Assembly: GCF_018449605.1 (NCBI RefSeq)
Contig: NZ_JAAVUW010000001.1
Location: 186,001 to 250,000 of the forward strand
Source: Luteibacter sp. dw_328
Lineage (GTDB): Bacteria > Pseudomonadota > Gammaproteobacteria > Xanthomonadales > Rhodanobacteraceae
Length of the DNA: 64,000 nt
Reading direction: 5' to 3'
Under the pieces are notes generated by a model. The model was not told where the DNA came from. It ran no database searches and saw only the letters and a list, made by a program, of their open reading frames with translations. The translations under genes were made by a program, and so were the position numbers. Of this stretch, positions 33,131 to 43,303 are shown in pieces (the stretch's first letter is position 1; every line of letters starts with the position of its first letter).

Positions 33131-35528
33131 TAGTGACCGACGTGCCGGGGCGAAGCGCGATGGCCTTGGTCCAGGCACCCCACTTCAAGCGCGTCTCTCC
33201 GCCGCCGACGCTTCGCACGGTGACGGATGTGAGCTTGCCTTTACGCCAGGAGAGGTCGACGTGGAATCCACCACGCGCACCGATACCCGTCACGCTGCCT
33301 GACGCCGCCCATGCCTTGGGCAAGGCTGGCAACAGCTCGATCAATCCGGGCCGCGATGACAACAGCATCTCCAGCATCGCGGTGGGCGTGCCGAAGTTGG
33401 CGTCGATCTGAAAGGCGTCGGTATCCGCATCCATGTTGTACATGTCGAAGAAATTCTGCGCTGTTCCATTGCTGTGATTCTTCGAGGGCAGCAGATTGGT
33501 GAGCAGGAGCCCATAGGCCTTGTCAGCGTCGCCGAGGCGCGCCCAGCAAATCGCACGCCACGCGCAGGCCCAACCATAGCCACCCGTGCCTCGGGCCTCG
33601 AGGAGCCTGGTAACCCCTTCGATCTGTCCGGGCGGGCTGCTGTCGGCTCGAAGGCGGTCGCCAGGAAAGAAGCCGACCAGCGGAGAAAGATGCCGATGCG
33701 TCGTCTCGCCGAGGTTATCCGGTGTCATCCATTCTTCCAGCCAGCCGGTCTTGCTGCTGACCTGTGGCAAATAGAGCCGCGCCTGCAGCTGGGCGATCGA
33801 CGTGGCATAACCAGGGTCCTTGCCCAACAGCGAGCTTGCCTGGCGGTAGTTCTCGAACAGATCCCAAACCCATTCCTGGGAATAGGTGTTGCCCTTCGCG
33901 TCGGTCGGTCCATGCTCGGGCGACCAGTCCGCGTCGTCGATCAGGACATCGCGTGCGAGGCCTGTCGCCGGGTCCTTCACGCTGACGCTGATCAGCCGCG
34001 ATTCCCAGAACTCGCAGGCGCCCTTGAGTAGCGGATAGATGCGCGCAAGGTAGGTGCGATCCGGGTTGTACTGATAGTGCTGCCACAGGTTGTTGCACAG
34101 CCAAGCGTTCCCGGCCGGGTGCCACCGCCAGCCCCCGCCACCGTAGATGTTGGTGGAAATACACACCGTCCAGCCGGCGATCTTTCCGGTGCTATTGCGA
34201 TACGCGTTGCGCGGATCGTTGAAGTATTCGTGGGTGAGGTTCGTCCAGGCCTCGACCTGGCTGAGGCAGTACCTGGTAAATGCATCGAAGCACGAAGGCA
34301 GCCCGGCGCGGTCGGGCAGCCAGTAGTTCATCTGGATATTGATGTCGTTGTGATAGTCGGCCATCCAGGGTGGCGCGTTGTCGCTCATCCAGAGACCTTG
34401 CAGCCCGGTTGGCAAGCTGTCCCGCGAGCCGGCGATCGTCAGGTAGCGTCCGAACTGCAGATAGGACGCTTCCAGTTCCGGATCGGCAGGCGAGCCCGCG
34501 GCGGCCCGAGCCTGGAGGCGTGTCCAGGTGTCCATGTCGCGCTGTGCGTCCGTCGATGCGCCGAGGTCGACCCTCATCGTATCGAACAGGGAACGATAGT
34601 CCGCTACGTGAGTATGCAGTAGCGTGGCTGGGGTCTGTGTGGCGGCGGCTTTCGTTTTCTTTATCGAAAGCGCCAATGGATCGAGCGAAGCATCCATGTA
34701 GTTCGATGCCAAATCCGGTGCGTAGTTGGTGCCGCCACAAAACAGGACCGTAAGCGCGCTGCAGTTCGCGAAGTGAAGTCCCTTTGCGTCTTCTGTTACG
34801 GTACCTGAAGCCGCGACAGCCACGACGTTCGCCGCGTACCTGAGGCCGTTCTCCAGCACGCCGTCGAAGTGGCTACCGGCCGGCGGGTTCTCGCCGTGCG
34901 TGCCATGCAACGCCACCGAACCACTAAAGAGACCGCCGCCGGCCTGAGTCAGATGGACGACGATGACGTCATCCGGGTGGCTGGCGAAGACGTCGCACGT
35001 ATAGGCGATGCCGTCTTTTCGATACGAAACGCGCAGGGTTCCCTGGCCAAGATTCAGCTCGCGCCGGTAGTCGGTGATATGCGCGGATTCGTGCCCTTCC
35101 ACGGACAGATACAGTTTGGCGAGCATCGCCAGGCTGCCGAAGTGCTCGGTGGAATAGTCGGGCTGGCCATCGTCACCCAACACCACCTCACGCTTGCCCA
35201 GCCACATCGTGGCGTCCGTGAGATAGAGGAAGGTCGAGGCGGGGTCGCCGCCGACCAGCGCACCAAGACGTCCGTTGCCGATCGGCAGTCCTTCGCGAAG
35301 CACGTTCGATTCCGGTGCCGGCGTGGTGTACCAGAGGGTGTGCCTTGCGGTTGCCGCCGGTATAGCGCCAAGGGGGCGTTCCACGGGGCTGCCTTCGGCG
35401 AACCTGGGCAGCCCGAGCCACGGCAGCACGGCCGCCACGGCGCCTGTCAGCTTCAGGAACCGACGCCGGTCCATCAGGTCGGAATGCGCTTCGCCCAAGG
35501 TCGTCTGCTGGTCTTCGCTACTCATCAT
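33117..35528 (-). CDS. GH95 alpha-L-fucosidase, Tat-exported
   Basis: 803 aa. Twin-arginine signal MDRRRFLKLTGAVAAVLPWLG begins at residue 19; two adjacent ATGs (35528/35525) are possible starts. The GH95 body has LWYTTPAPESNVLREGLPIGNGRLGALVGG, the sugar-binding NINIQMNYWLPDRAGLPSCF with the two conserved Asn, and the late MYNMDADTDAFQIDANFGTPTAMLEMLL. Known: inverting exo-alpha-1,2-fucosidases (some members alpha-L-galactosidases). Divergent from a TBDR-GH35-GH27 operon, which suggests action on fucosylated galactosides such as xyloglucan side chains or mucin-type glycans. Confidence 0.93.
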   Translation of the reverse strand: MMSSEDQQTTLGEAHSDLMDRRRFLKLTGAVAAVLPWLGLPRFAEGSPVERPLGAIPAATARHTLWYTTPAPESNVLREGLPIGNGRLGALVGGDPASTFLYLTDATMWLGKREVVLGDDGQPDYSTEHFGSLAMLAKLYLSVEGHESAHITDYRRELNLGQGTLRVSYRKDGIAYTCDVFASHPDDVIVVHLTQAGGGLFSGSVALHGTHGENPPAGSHFDGVLENGLRYAANVVAVAASGTVTEDAKGLHFANCSALTVLFCGGTNYAPDLASNYMDASLDPLALSIKKTKAAATQTPATLLHTHVADYRSLFDTMRVDLGASTDAQRDMDTWTRLQARAAAGSPADPELEASYLQFGRYLTIAGSRDSLPTGLQGLWMSDNAPPWMADYHNDINIQMNYWLPDRAGLPSCFDAFTRYCLSQVEAWTNLTHEYFNDPRNAYRNSTGKIAGWTVCISTNIYGGGGWRWHPAGNAWLCNNLWQHYQYNPDRTYLARIYPLLKGACEFWESRLISVSVKDPATGLARDVLIDDADWSPEHGPTDAKGNTYSQEWVWDLFENYRQASSLLGKDPGYATSIAQLQARLYLPQVSSKTGWLEEWMTPDNLGETTHRHLSPLVGFFPGDRLRADSSPPGQIEGVTRLLEARGTGGYGWACAWRAICWARLGDADKAYGLLLTNLLPSKNHSNGTAQNFFDMYNMDADTDAFQIDANFGTPTAMLEMLLSSRPGLIELLPALPKAWAASGSVTGIGARGGFHVDLSWRKGKLTSVTVRSVGGGETRLKWGAWTKAIALRPGTSVTITPS

Positions 35529-35637
35529 CGAGCTATCCGCTGCCCCAGGGAAAATTCATTTGTCGTACAAATTAAACCTAGACCGGCTCATCCAACTTGT
35601 CATGCTGCGCCGCAGCTTGTTGCCGGGGGAAAGCTAG

Positions 35638-35657
35638 GTAATATTATTAAATACTAC
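35638..35657. promoter_or_regulatory. AT-rich imperfect inverted repeat in divergent control region
   Basis: GTAATATT (35638-35645), ATTA, AATACTAC (35650-35657): 7 of 8 positions pair. The site sits in the 283-bp gap between the divergent GH95 and TBDR genes, in a short AT-rich island within GC-rich DNA. It may be an operator or promoter element shared by both directions; no regulator gene is adjacent. Confidence 0.45.
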
Positions 35658-35811
35658 AAATAAACGGTGGCAGTTGGCCGCTCTGTCAGGGGTTGGGGAG
35701 ACAGGGATAGCGAGGCTTCAAGGCGTCGTTGTGGGTAACGGTGCAGGCGGGCTTCGGGCGGCAAGCTGTGTGTGCACATTGGGGTAGTCCACAGAGTGGG
35801 GGAGGGTAGCC

Positions 35812-38718
35812 ATGCAGCTAACGAAATTGGCGGTCGCCGTGCGGCGATCGCTTGTGGCAACGGGTGTCGCCTGGATGGTGGGTTACGGCGCACCAGGGTA
35901 CGCGCAGACAGCGCCGGCACCGGCACCGGCGCCGGGAACGGCTCAGGCCGAAGCGCAGTCGGCGACGACGCCCGATCAGGCTACCAAGCCCGCGAAGGGC
36001 AAGACCGACGATAAGAAGGTGACCGAACTGGAAGGGGTGGCGGTCACCGGCCAGCTGGCGGCGCTCCAGCGCGCGCAGGCGATCAAGCAGGATTCCGTCA
36101 ATGTCGTCGACTCCATTTCAGCGGAAGAGGCAGGCAAGTTCCCCGACCCGAACGTGGCCGACGCGCTCCAGCGCGTACCGGGCGTGTCGGTGAACCGCAG
36201 TGGCGGTGAGTCCAGCCAGATTGCGGTGCGCGGCTTCGGTCCCGAATTCGTCGCCGTCACCATCAATGGCCGGCCGATGGCCACCGCCTCAGGCTCGCGT
36301 GCCTTCAACTTCGATGTACTTCCGTCGGAAATCATCAGCGTCGCCCAGGTCAACAAGACCTCCTCGGCCGATATCTCAGAAGTCGACATCGGCGGCGTGG
36401 TGGACATCCAGACCGCGCGGCCGCTGGATTTCAATGGCTACCATGGGGCGTGGAGCGGGGCGGGCATCAACAGCAACCTGACCGGCGACTGGAAGGGTAA
36501 GACCACGCCGAAGGCCTCGGGCCTGTTCGGCTGGACTAACAAGGATCACACCTTCGGCTGGATGGCTTCGGCGACCTACTACAAGCGGAAGGACACCCAG
36601 CTCAATACGCAGGCCAATTCCTGGTATGCCAACCAGGACATCTACACCGTTCCTGGCGCGGCCAAGCCCACCTATACGAACGTGGCGGTCCCGGAAACCC
36701 TGGCAAGCAACGTGTTGGACGAGACACGCACCCGCAAGGGCTTCAGCGGCGCCATGGACTGGAAGCCGATCGACCAGCTCACGGTCGCGTTCGACACCAT
36801 GTATTCGAGCTACAAGGTCGACCCGATCGAGCATGAGTTCGGTCAGTACGGCAACACCTCCGATATCCAGTCGCTGACGACCGACGCCAACGGCACCGCG
36901 CTGAGCTATGTGCGTAACAGCTCGGGCCCGAACGTCATGGCGAACGACTATGTCGCGTCGTATACGCCCAGCTATGAAAAGAGCTACCAGAACGGCCTGA
37001 ACCTCGGTTTCGACATCGACGATTCGACCAAGCTCAGTCTTGACGTGGCCAGTTCCAAGGCCTGGAACAAGCAGAGCGCCGACGGCTATTTCCTCGTGGT
37101 CGGCGCGAAGAACTTCGGCACCAATCCAACCTGGACCAACAACGGCGACAACCAGCCGCCGACGTCCTCGAACGTCCTCTCGTCCACCAACATGGACAAC
37201 CTCGCGGCACATTGCTGCAACGCAGGTTCGGGCAACAACGTCACCAACAAGGTCGACAACTACCAGTTCAAGCTGGACAAGGCCTTCAACGACGGCGTGC
37301 TGAATCGGCTCGAGGCTGGCGTCCAGTACACCAACGAATGGGTGAAGTCGGTCAGCTTCGGCACGCCAAACGGCATCCTTTGTAACGCCTATTGCGGTTA
37401 TTCCATTCCCGTTCCGCCGGACGCCATCGGTGCGTACGTGTTCAATGCACCGCCGAAAATCAAGGGAGTCTCGTCCCCGGGCCAGCCATCGCAGTGGATT
37501 CAGTACGATCCGCGTGCTTACCTGAGCTGGCTGGCCTCGCCGGCCGCGTATAACCAGCTCCCCGACGACAAGCGCGCCGCGCTGCTTGCCGGTCTGGCCG
37601 CCAACGGCGGCACCCTGGACGCCATTCCCAACCCCGGCAGCTACAACGACGTAGGCGAGAAGGAGAAGTCATTCTTCACCAAGGCTGTCTTCGGTGGGGA
37701 CGTCTGGAACATGCCCTGGGCGATCGACGTCGGCGTGCGCTATCTCAACATCGTTTCGACGTCCACCGCAGTCAACCAGCCGCCGATCGCGTACTACGTG
37801 GATCCGAACGACACCAGCAACGGCCAGGTGACCTACGGCCCGTTGGCACCGCAGTCGGCGAAGGGCGGCTATCACAAGTGGCTGCCGTCGATGAACCTGA
37901 AGTTGAACGTGCTGGACAATCTGATCTACCGCTTCTCGCTGTCCAAGACACTGACGCCGCCGGCACTCAGCAATCTGTACTACAACAAGAGCTTCGGCAC
38001 GCGCCCGAACTCGTTGACCATCTCGCAGGGCAATCCGGATCTCCAGCCGTACACCTCGCGTAACTACGACATGGGCCTTGAGTGGTACATCGACGATGCC
38101 AGCTATATCGCCGTGGAAGGGTTCTACAAGAAGGTCAGCAACTTCAGCACGCTGGTGAGCACGCCGGTGCCGTTCCTCACGAACGCGAACACCGGACAGC
38201 CGTTCATCTGGTCGCTCACGCAGCCGATCAACCTCAACTCGTCGAATATCTACGGCGAAGAGGTCACCTTCAACTACCAGTTCACGCATCTGTTGCCCGA
38301 ACCCTTCAACGGCCTGGGCATGGCGCTTAACTACACGCACGTGAAGAGCAGCACGGCGCTCAGCCCGGGCGTCATCGCGGCATCGGGCAAGTTCGCCGTG
38401 CCGGGTATCGGTGACTCGGCCAATGCGAGCCTGTACTACGAAAAGGGTCCCGTGCAGGTGCGCGCGGCGTACAACTGGCGCGGCAAGTATCTGGAGAGCC
38501 TCGCCTATGGCTCGGGTGCCCAGCCGGCCACGCGCAGTGCCTACGGGCAGTTGGACCTGAGCGCGAGCTATGCGTTGAACAAGCACGTGTCGGTCTTCGT
38601 CTCAGGCACCAACCTGACGCACGAGCACCTCTACGACTACTCCGTGTACAAAAATCGCTTCCTGTACGCCGAAGCGGACGGCACCATTTACACGGTAGGC
38701 CTGCGAGGCACGTTCTGA
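35812..38718 (+). CDS. TonB-dependent receptor of the fucose/galactose glycan locus
   Basis: 968 aa. Signal peptide to AQ at about residue 30, then an Ala-Pro low-complexity linker and Lys/Asp-rich stretch, and a TonB-box-like ELEGVAVTG. The plug shows AEEAGKFPDPNVADALQRVPGVSVNRSGGESSQIAVRGFGPEFVAVTINGRPMAT, the signature of the large carbohydrate-type TBDRs common in Xanthomonas relatives. C-terminus YTVGLRGTF. Its stop overlaps the GH35 start by 1 bp (TGATG), so the two are translationally coupled. It probably imports galactose- or fucose-containing oligosaccharides. Confidence 0.94.
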   Translation: MQLTKLAVAVRRSLVATGVAWMVGYGAPGYAQTAPAPAPAPGTAQAEAQSATTPDQATKPAKGKTDDKKVTELEGVAVTGQLAALQRAQAIKQDSVNVVDSISAEEAGKFPDPNVADALQRVPGVSVNRSGGESSQIAVRGFGPEFVAVTINGRPMATASGSRAFNFDVLPSEIISVAQVNKTSSADISEVDIGGVVDIQTARPLDFNGYHGAWSGAGINSNLTGDWKGKTTPKASGLFGWTNKDHTFGWMASATYYKRKDTQLNTQANSWYANQDIYTVPGAAKPTYTNVAVPETLASNVLDETRTRKGFSGAMDWKPIDQLTVAFDTMYSSYKVDPIEHEFGQYGNTSDIQSLTTDANGTALSYVRNSSGPNVMANDYVASYTPSYEKSYQNGLNLGFDIDDSTKLSLDVASSKAWNKQSADGYFLVVGAKNFGTNPTWTNNGDNQPPTSSNVLSSTNMDNLAAHCCNAGSGNNVTNKVDNYQFKLDKAFNDGVLNRLEAGVQYTNEWVKSVSFGTPNGILCNAYCGYSIPVPPDAIGAYVFNAPPKIKGVSSPGQPSQWIQYDPRAYLSWLASPAAYNQLPDDKRAALLAGLAANGGTLDAIPNPGSYNDVGEKEKSFFTKAVFGGDVWNMPWAIDVGVRYLNIVSTSTAVNQPPIAYYVDPNDTSNGQVTYGPLAPQSAKGGYHKWLPSMNLKLNVLDNLIYRFSLSKTLTPPALSNLYYNKSFGTRPNSLTISQGNPDLQPYTSRNYDMGLEWYIDDASYIAVEGFYKKVSNFSTLVSTPVPFLTNANTGQPFIWSLTQPINLNSSNIYGEEVTFNYQFTHLLPEPFNGLGMALNYTHVKSSTALSPGVIAASGKFAVPGIGDSANASLYYEKGPVQVRAAYNWRGKYLESLAYGSGAQPATRSAYGQLDLSASYALNKHVSVFVSGTNLTHEHLYDYSVYKNRFLYAEADGTIYTVGLRGTF

Positions 38719-40559
38719 TGCTGCCATTGAAGGTTGTGGCATCCGTCGTCCTGGGTGTCCTGTCTTGCGCCATGGCCGCCGCGGCACCCGCCGCGGCGGG
38801 CCAGCCGATGACCATCGACAAGGGCCATTTCGTCCTCGACGGCAAGCCGTTCCGCATCGTTTCCGGTGAGATGCACTACGCCCGTGTCCCGCGCGAATAC
38901 TGGCGGGATCGCCTGAAGATGGCCAAGGCGATGGGCCTGAACACCATCACGACGTACGTGTTCTGGAACGCCCACGAAGCGACCCCCGGCCACTACGACT
39001 TCAGTGGGCAGAACGACGTCGCCGAGTTCGTCCGTGAGGCGAAGGAGGAGGGCCTGTACGTGATCCTGCGTCCAGGTCCCTATGTCTGTTCCGAATGGGA
39101 GTTCGGTGGGTTGCCCTCCTGGTTGCTGAAGGAGCCCGACGTCAAGGTACGCAGCACCGACCCGAAGTTCATGCAGCCGGCCCAGCGCTGGTTGCATCGG
39201 TTGGGGCAGGAGCTGGCACCGCTGCAGTTGAGTCGCGGTGGCAACATCATCGCGGTACAGGTCGAGAATGAGTACGGCAGCTTCGGTACGGATACCGCCT
39301 ACATGGAGCAGATCCGTCACGGGATCGTCGACGGCGGGTTCAATGCGTCGCTGCTGACCACCTCCGATAGTGCGGAGCAGCCCGGCTCATTGCCTGGTGT
39401 CGTGCAGGTCATCAACTTCGGCGTGGGCCACGCCCCGCAGAAGTTTGAAAAGTTGCACACCTGGCAGCCCGGTGGCCCGTACATGGTCGGCGAGTACTGG
39501 ATCGGTTGGTTCGACCACTGGGGTGCGCCGCACCACGTTGCCCCGGCAAAGAAGGTGGCCGACGAACTGTCATGGATGCTCAAGCAGGGCTACTCGGTCA
39601 ACTTCTACATGTTCCACGGCGGTACCTCGTTCGGCTGGATGAACGGCGCCAACTGGGACGACAACAGCTACCAGCCAGACGTCACCAGCTACGACTACGA
39701 CAGTCCCCTCGATGAGAGCGGGCGTCCCACCCCGAAGTACCTGGCTGCGCGCGAGGTAATCGCCAGGGAAACCGGCGTGGCCTTGCCACCCGTGCCTGCC
39801 ACACCGGGGACGCAGGCGATCGGCGGCATTCGACTGGGTGAATCGGCATCGTTGTGGGACAACCTGCCAGCACCGGTGTCCTCGGCCGAGCCTAGAACCA
39901 TGGAGTCGCTGGATCAGGCCTATGGCGACATCCTCTATCGCAAACGCATCGACGCCGACGTATCCGGTGAGCTGCGCATCGACACCCTGCACGACTATGC
40001 GCAGATCTACATCAACGGCAAGCGGATCGGCACGCTCGATCGCCGGCTGAAGCAGGACCGCCTGAAGGTTGCCTTGCACAAGGGCGACACGCTGGACCTG
40101 CTCGTTCAGAACGACGGGCGCATCAACTTCGGCGAGAAAATGCTGAACGAGCGCAAGGGCATCCTGGGTGGCGTCAGCCTCAACGGCAAGCCGCTGCGTG
40201 ACTGGCAGAACTACTCGCTGCCGTTCGCCAACAGCGCCTCGCTGTCTTACACCTCGGCGGCGTGCAAGCATGCGCCGTGCTTCTATCGCGCGACGTTCGA
40301 CGCGCCTGCCTCCGGCAATGCCGCCGCGGACACGTTCCTGGACACGGCCGGGCTGGGTAAGGGCTTCGTCTGGCTCAACGGCCACGCCCTGGGGCGTACC
40401 TGGAGCATCGGTCCGCAACGCACCCTCTACGTACCCGGTGTGTGGCTCAAGCCGCATGGCAACCAGCTCGTCGTGCTCGACCTTCTCGTGGAAGGTGCAC
40501 CCGTGCTCAGCACGCTCAAGCGACCCATCCTTGGTACGTCCACGGTAGGCATGCCATGA
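38718..40559 (+). CDS. GH35 beta-galactosidase
   Basis: 613 aa, signal peptide to about residue 22 (AAAAPAAAG). GH35 retaining exo-beta-galactosidase: FRIVSGEMHYARVPREYWRDRL; GPYVCSEWEFGGLPSWLL with acid/base Glu126; YMVGEYWIGWFDHWGAPHH with nucleophile Glu259; FYMFHGGTSFGWMNGA. The C-terminal beta-sandwich region (to about residue 600) is typical. Overlaps the TBDR by 1 bp and the possible early start of the next gene. Periplasmic trimming of terminal beta-galactose from imported glycan is the probable role. Confidence 0.94.
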   Translation: MLPLKVVASVVLGVLSCAMAAAAPAAAGQPMTIDKGHFVLDGKPFRIVSGEMHYARVPREYWRDRLKMAKAMGLNTITTYVFWNAHEATPGHYDFSGQNDVAEFVREAKEEGLYVILRPGPYVCSEWEFGGLPSWLLKEPDVKVRSTDPKFMQPAQRWLHRLGQELAPLQLSRGGNIIAVQVENEYGSFGTDTAYMEQIRHGIVDGGFNASLLTTSDSAEQPGSLPGVVQVINFGVGHAPQKFEKLHTWQPGGPYMVGEYWIGWFDHWGAPHHVAPAKKVADELSWMLKQGYSVNFYMFHGGTSFGWMNGANWDDNSYQPDVTSYDYDSPLDESGRPTPKYLAAREVIARETGVALPPVPATPGTQAIGGIRLGESASLWDNLPAPVSSAEPRTMESLDQAYGDILYRKRIDADVSGELRIDTLHDYAQIYINGKRIGTLDRRLKQDRLKVALHKGDTLDLLVQNDGRINFGEKMLNERKGILGGVSLNGKPLRDWQNYSLPFANSASLSYTSAACKHAPCFYRATFDAPASGNAAADTFLDTAGLGKGFVWLNGHALGRTWSIGPQRTLYVPGVWLKPHGNQLVVLDLLVEGAPVLSTLKRPILGTSTVGMP

Positions 40560-40591
40560 CCCATTCCCTTCTCCCGACACGAGGCGTATCG

Positions 40592-41794
40592 ATGAGCGAT
40601 TCCATGACGAACATTCTGCGAGGCGCGGTTCTCAGTGCACTGGTCTGCGCCGCTGGCGTCGCCGCCGCGCCGGTGAAGGCCGACGAGACGGCGTCCGTCC
40701 TGCCGCAGATGGGCTTCAACAACTGGAACTCCACGCATTGCCGCGCCGAGTTCGACGAAGGAATGATCCGCGGCGTCGCCGACAAGTTCATCAGCCTCGG
40801 GCTGCGTGATGCCGGCTACACGTATGTAAACGTGGACGATTGCTGGGCCAACTGGCAGCGCGACAAGGACGGCCATCTGCAGCCCAACCCGAAGCGTTTC
40901 CCGAGTGGCATTGCGGCACTCGCCGACTATATCCATGAGCGTGGCCTCAAGTTCGGCCTGTATTCCAGCGCGGGCGTCTCTACCTGCGAGCCCCTGGAGG
41001 AGAACCGCGGTTTCCCGGGTGGCCTTGGCCACGAGAAGGACGACGCGAAGACCTTCGCCTCTTGGCATGTGGATTACCTCAAGTACGACAACTGCAACAA
41101 CCAGAAGGTGGACGCGCACAAGCGTTACACCGACATGGCCGAGGCCCTGCGCGGCAGCGGCCGGCAGATCTTCTTCAGCATGTGCGAATGGGGCGAGAAC
41201 AAACCCTGGCTCTGGGCGGGCAAGGACCCCGTGGACGCGGGCTCCTGGCGTACCACCGGCGACATCAGCGACAACTACCCCTCGATGCTGAAGATCTTCA
41301 AGCAGAACGTGGTACTCGATCGCTACGCCCACCTGGGCCACTGGAACGATCCGGACATGCTCGAAGTGGGTAACGGCGGGATGACAGATGTCGAATACCG
41401 CAGCCATTTCAGCCTGTGGTCGATCATGGCCTCGCCACTGCTGATCGGCACCGACCTGCGCACCGTGAAGCCCGAGGCGTTACAGATCCTGCTCAACAAG
41501 GACGTTATTGCCATCGACCAGGATCCGCTCGGCGTGCAGGGCAAGCAGGTGCGTGATGCCGGCGGCATCCATGTCATCGTCAAACCGCTGAAGGATGGCG
41601 GCCGCGCAGTGGCGGTGTTCAACGAAGCCGATACCGCGAAGGACGTCGCCATCGCCGCGACCGAGATTGGCCTGAAGGCCGGCGGCAGCCACACCGTGCG
41701 CGACCTATGGGCACACACGGACACGAAGGGCGATGGCTCGATCAAGACCAGGCTGGAGCCGCATGCGACCGTGATGTATCGCATCAGCCAGTAA
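40592..41794 (+). CDS. GH27 alpha-galactosidase
   Basis: 400 aa from ATG 40592, chosen because GAGG lies 7 bases upstream; an ATG at 40556 overlaps the GH35 stop. Signal peptide about residues 1-28. GH27/GH-D signatures: MGFNNWNSTHC, VNVDDCWA, the nucleophile in YLKYDNC (Asp166), and WRTTGDI with acid/base Asp224; LGHWNDPDMLEVG follows. Typical length with the C-terminal beta domain. Releases terminal alpha-galactose in the periplasm. GH27 also includes alpha-N-acetylgalactosaminidases and beta-L-arabinopyranosidases, so substrate is not fixed. Confidence 0.93.
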   Translation: MSDSMTNILRGAVLSALVCAAGVAAAPVKADETASVLPQMGFNNWNSTHCRAEFDEGMIRGVADKFISLGLRDAGYTYVNVDDCWANWQRDKDGHLQPNPKRFPSGIAALADYIHERGLKFGLYSSAGVSTCEPLEENRGFPGGLGHEKDDAKTFASWHVDYLKYDNCNNQKVDAHKRYTDMAEALRGSGRQIFFSMCEWGENKPWLWAGKDPVDAGSWRTTGDISDNYPSMLKIFKQNVVLDRYAHLGHWNDPDMLEVGNGGMTDVEYRSHFSLWSIMASPLLIGTDLRTVKPEALQILLNKDVIAIDQDPLGVQGKQVRDAGGIHVIVKPLKDGGRAVAVFNEADTAKDVAIAATEIGLKAGGSHTVRDLWAHTDTKGDGSIKTRLEPHATVMYRISQ

Positions 41795-41802
41795 CCGGGT
41801 GG

Positions 41803-41832
41803 CATCGATCGGGCGACAACGCCCGGTCGATG
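41803..41832 (+). terminator. Hairpin after the galactosidase operon
   Basis: A 13-bp stem with one G-T wobble, arms 41803-41815 and 41820-41832, loop ACAA. It lies 9 bp after the GH27 stop. No T-run follows, so it may act as a weak terminator or 3'-end stabiliser. Confidence 0.5.
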
Positions 41833-41915
41833 TCCCTGATGTCTTCCGGCGTGGCTCGGGTTGACCTTTCGGATTTGATGGTTGAACCTGCCGCCACCCA
41901 GCAGGGAGAGACCTC

Positions 41916-43269
41916 ATGAGCCCCAGCATGAATCGCCGCTCATTCCTGGCGCATGCGGCAGCCGGCATCGCCGTGGGTGCCATCGGCACGAACGGGCGTG
42001 TCGAAAGCCTTCCCGCCACGCGCGCTAGCTTGGGTACGGCCGGTACGCTGATCGACGCCGAGCGTGCCGCCATCCTCGAAGCCATGCGCACTGAAGGCAT
42101 CGAGGGGACTTCTGTCTGCCTCATCGAGAGTGGGAGGGTGGCCTGGGTCGAAGGTTTCGGGACGACCGGCGGTCATGCGGCGGTCGCCAAAGACGGGGAT
42201 ACCGTATGCCGAGTGGCTTCGCCGGAAGCTGTTCGAGCCGTTGGGCATGCACGACAGCACGGCCGATGCCGCCGTGAATACCACGCGGCGCAATCGCGCC
42301 GTCGGCCACGAGAAGGGATACGACAGCGTGCCGGCGGTCACACCCCTGGTAGCTTCAGGCGGTGTTTACACAAGTGCACGTGACATGGTGCGATACGCGG
42401 CGTTTCACCTCGACGGTGGACGTATCGACGGCAAGCCCGTGTTGGCACCTGCGCTGTGGGAAGCGATGCACGGCTTTGGCCTCGGCGGCGACTACGGTCT
42501 TGGCGTCATTCGCAACGAACTGCGTTATGGCGACACCCCGGTCCGCGTGCTCAGCCACAAAGGCGGCGGTTTTGGCTTCGGGTGTGTTTTCATCTATTGT
42601 CCGGAGGCGAAGCTTGCCTGGGCCGCCATGTTCAATCGGTCGGTATCCGCTCCCTATCGCTTCGGTCGCAAGCTGATCGATGGTCTTCTTGCCGCCCGCT
42701 TCGGTGCGAAGTCTCCGAGGCTCAGTGCAACGGACATTGCACCGATCCGGCCGACGGCTGCCCTCAAGCAAACGGTCGCAGGCACCTATGTAGGGCGGAA
42801 CCTTACCGCCACCATTCATGACACCGACGACGGCCTTCGATTCGAGTCGGACGCCTTCGAGATGCATGGCCCGTTCCTCGCCGTGACGCCGACCGCCTTC
42901 TTCACGGCGGATGCCGACCATGACCTTGTCGCGTGGACGTACACGGAAGCCGTGGGCGACTTGCCGGCCCACCTCGAATGCAGCGAAGGGGAGGCCGGCG
43001 TCGATTACAACGAGGGACCTCATGATCCGAAGGGGCCCGATCGTGCGGAGTGGACGAAATACGCGGGGAAGTATCAGATCTATCAATGGGGCAAGCCGTC
43101 GCTGGACGTGCTCGTCGAGCGGCGCAACGGCTACCTGTTTATCAACGGCGTGAAACTGCTGGTCGAGCGCGAGCCAGGACTGTTCTTCACCAGTGACGGT
43201 GAGGCAGTCGACTTGCGGACCGCGGTTCCCACGTGGCGCAGTCTCGTTCTGCGTCGCGTCAACACTTGA
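41916..43269 (+). pseudogene. Beta-lactamase-family serine hydrolase, disabled by internal deletion and frameshift
   Basis: A good start (AGGGAGAG, ATG 41916) leads to a Tat-like signal (MNRRSFLAHAAAGIAVGAIG) and the usual N-terminal strand GTSVCLIESGRVAWVEGFGTTG. Near 42197-42207 the sequence jumps, in another frame, to PYAEWLRRKLFEPLGMHDST, a segment that normally lies after the Ser-x-x-Lys and Tyr-x-Asn motifs. Both motifs are absent, while the third, SHKGGGFGF, survives downstream. Roughly 100-150 residues are missing by comparison with the family. The remaining reading frame is otherwise clean to 43269. Non-functional as a hydrolase. Confidence 0.88.
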
Positions 43270-43303
43270 ACGCAGGCGATGTTCAGGAATGAAAGAGCGG
43301 GCG

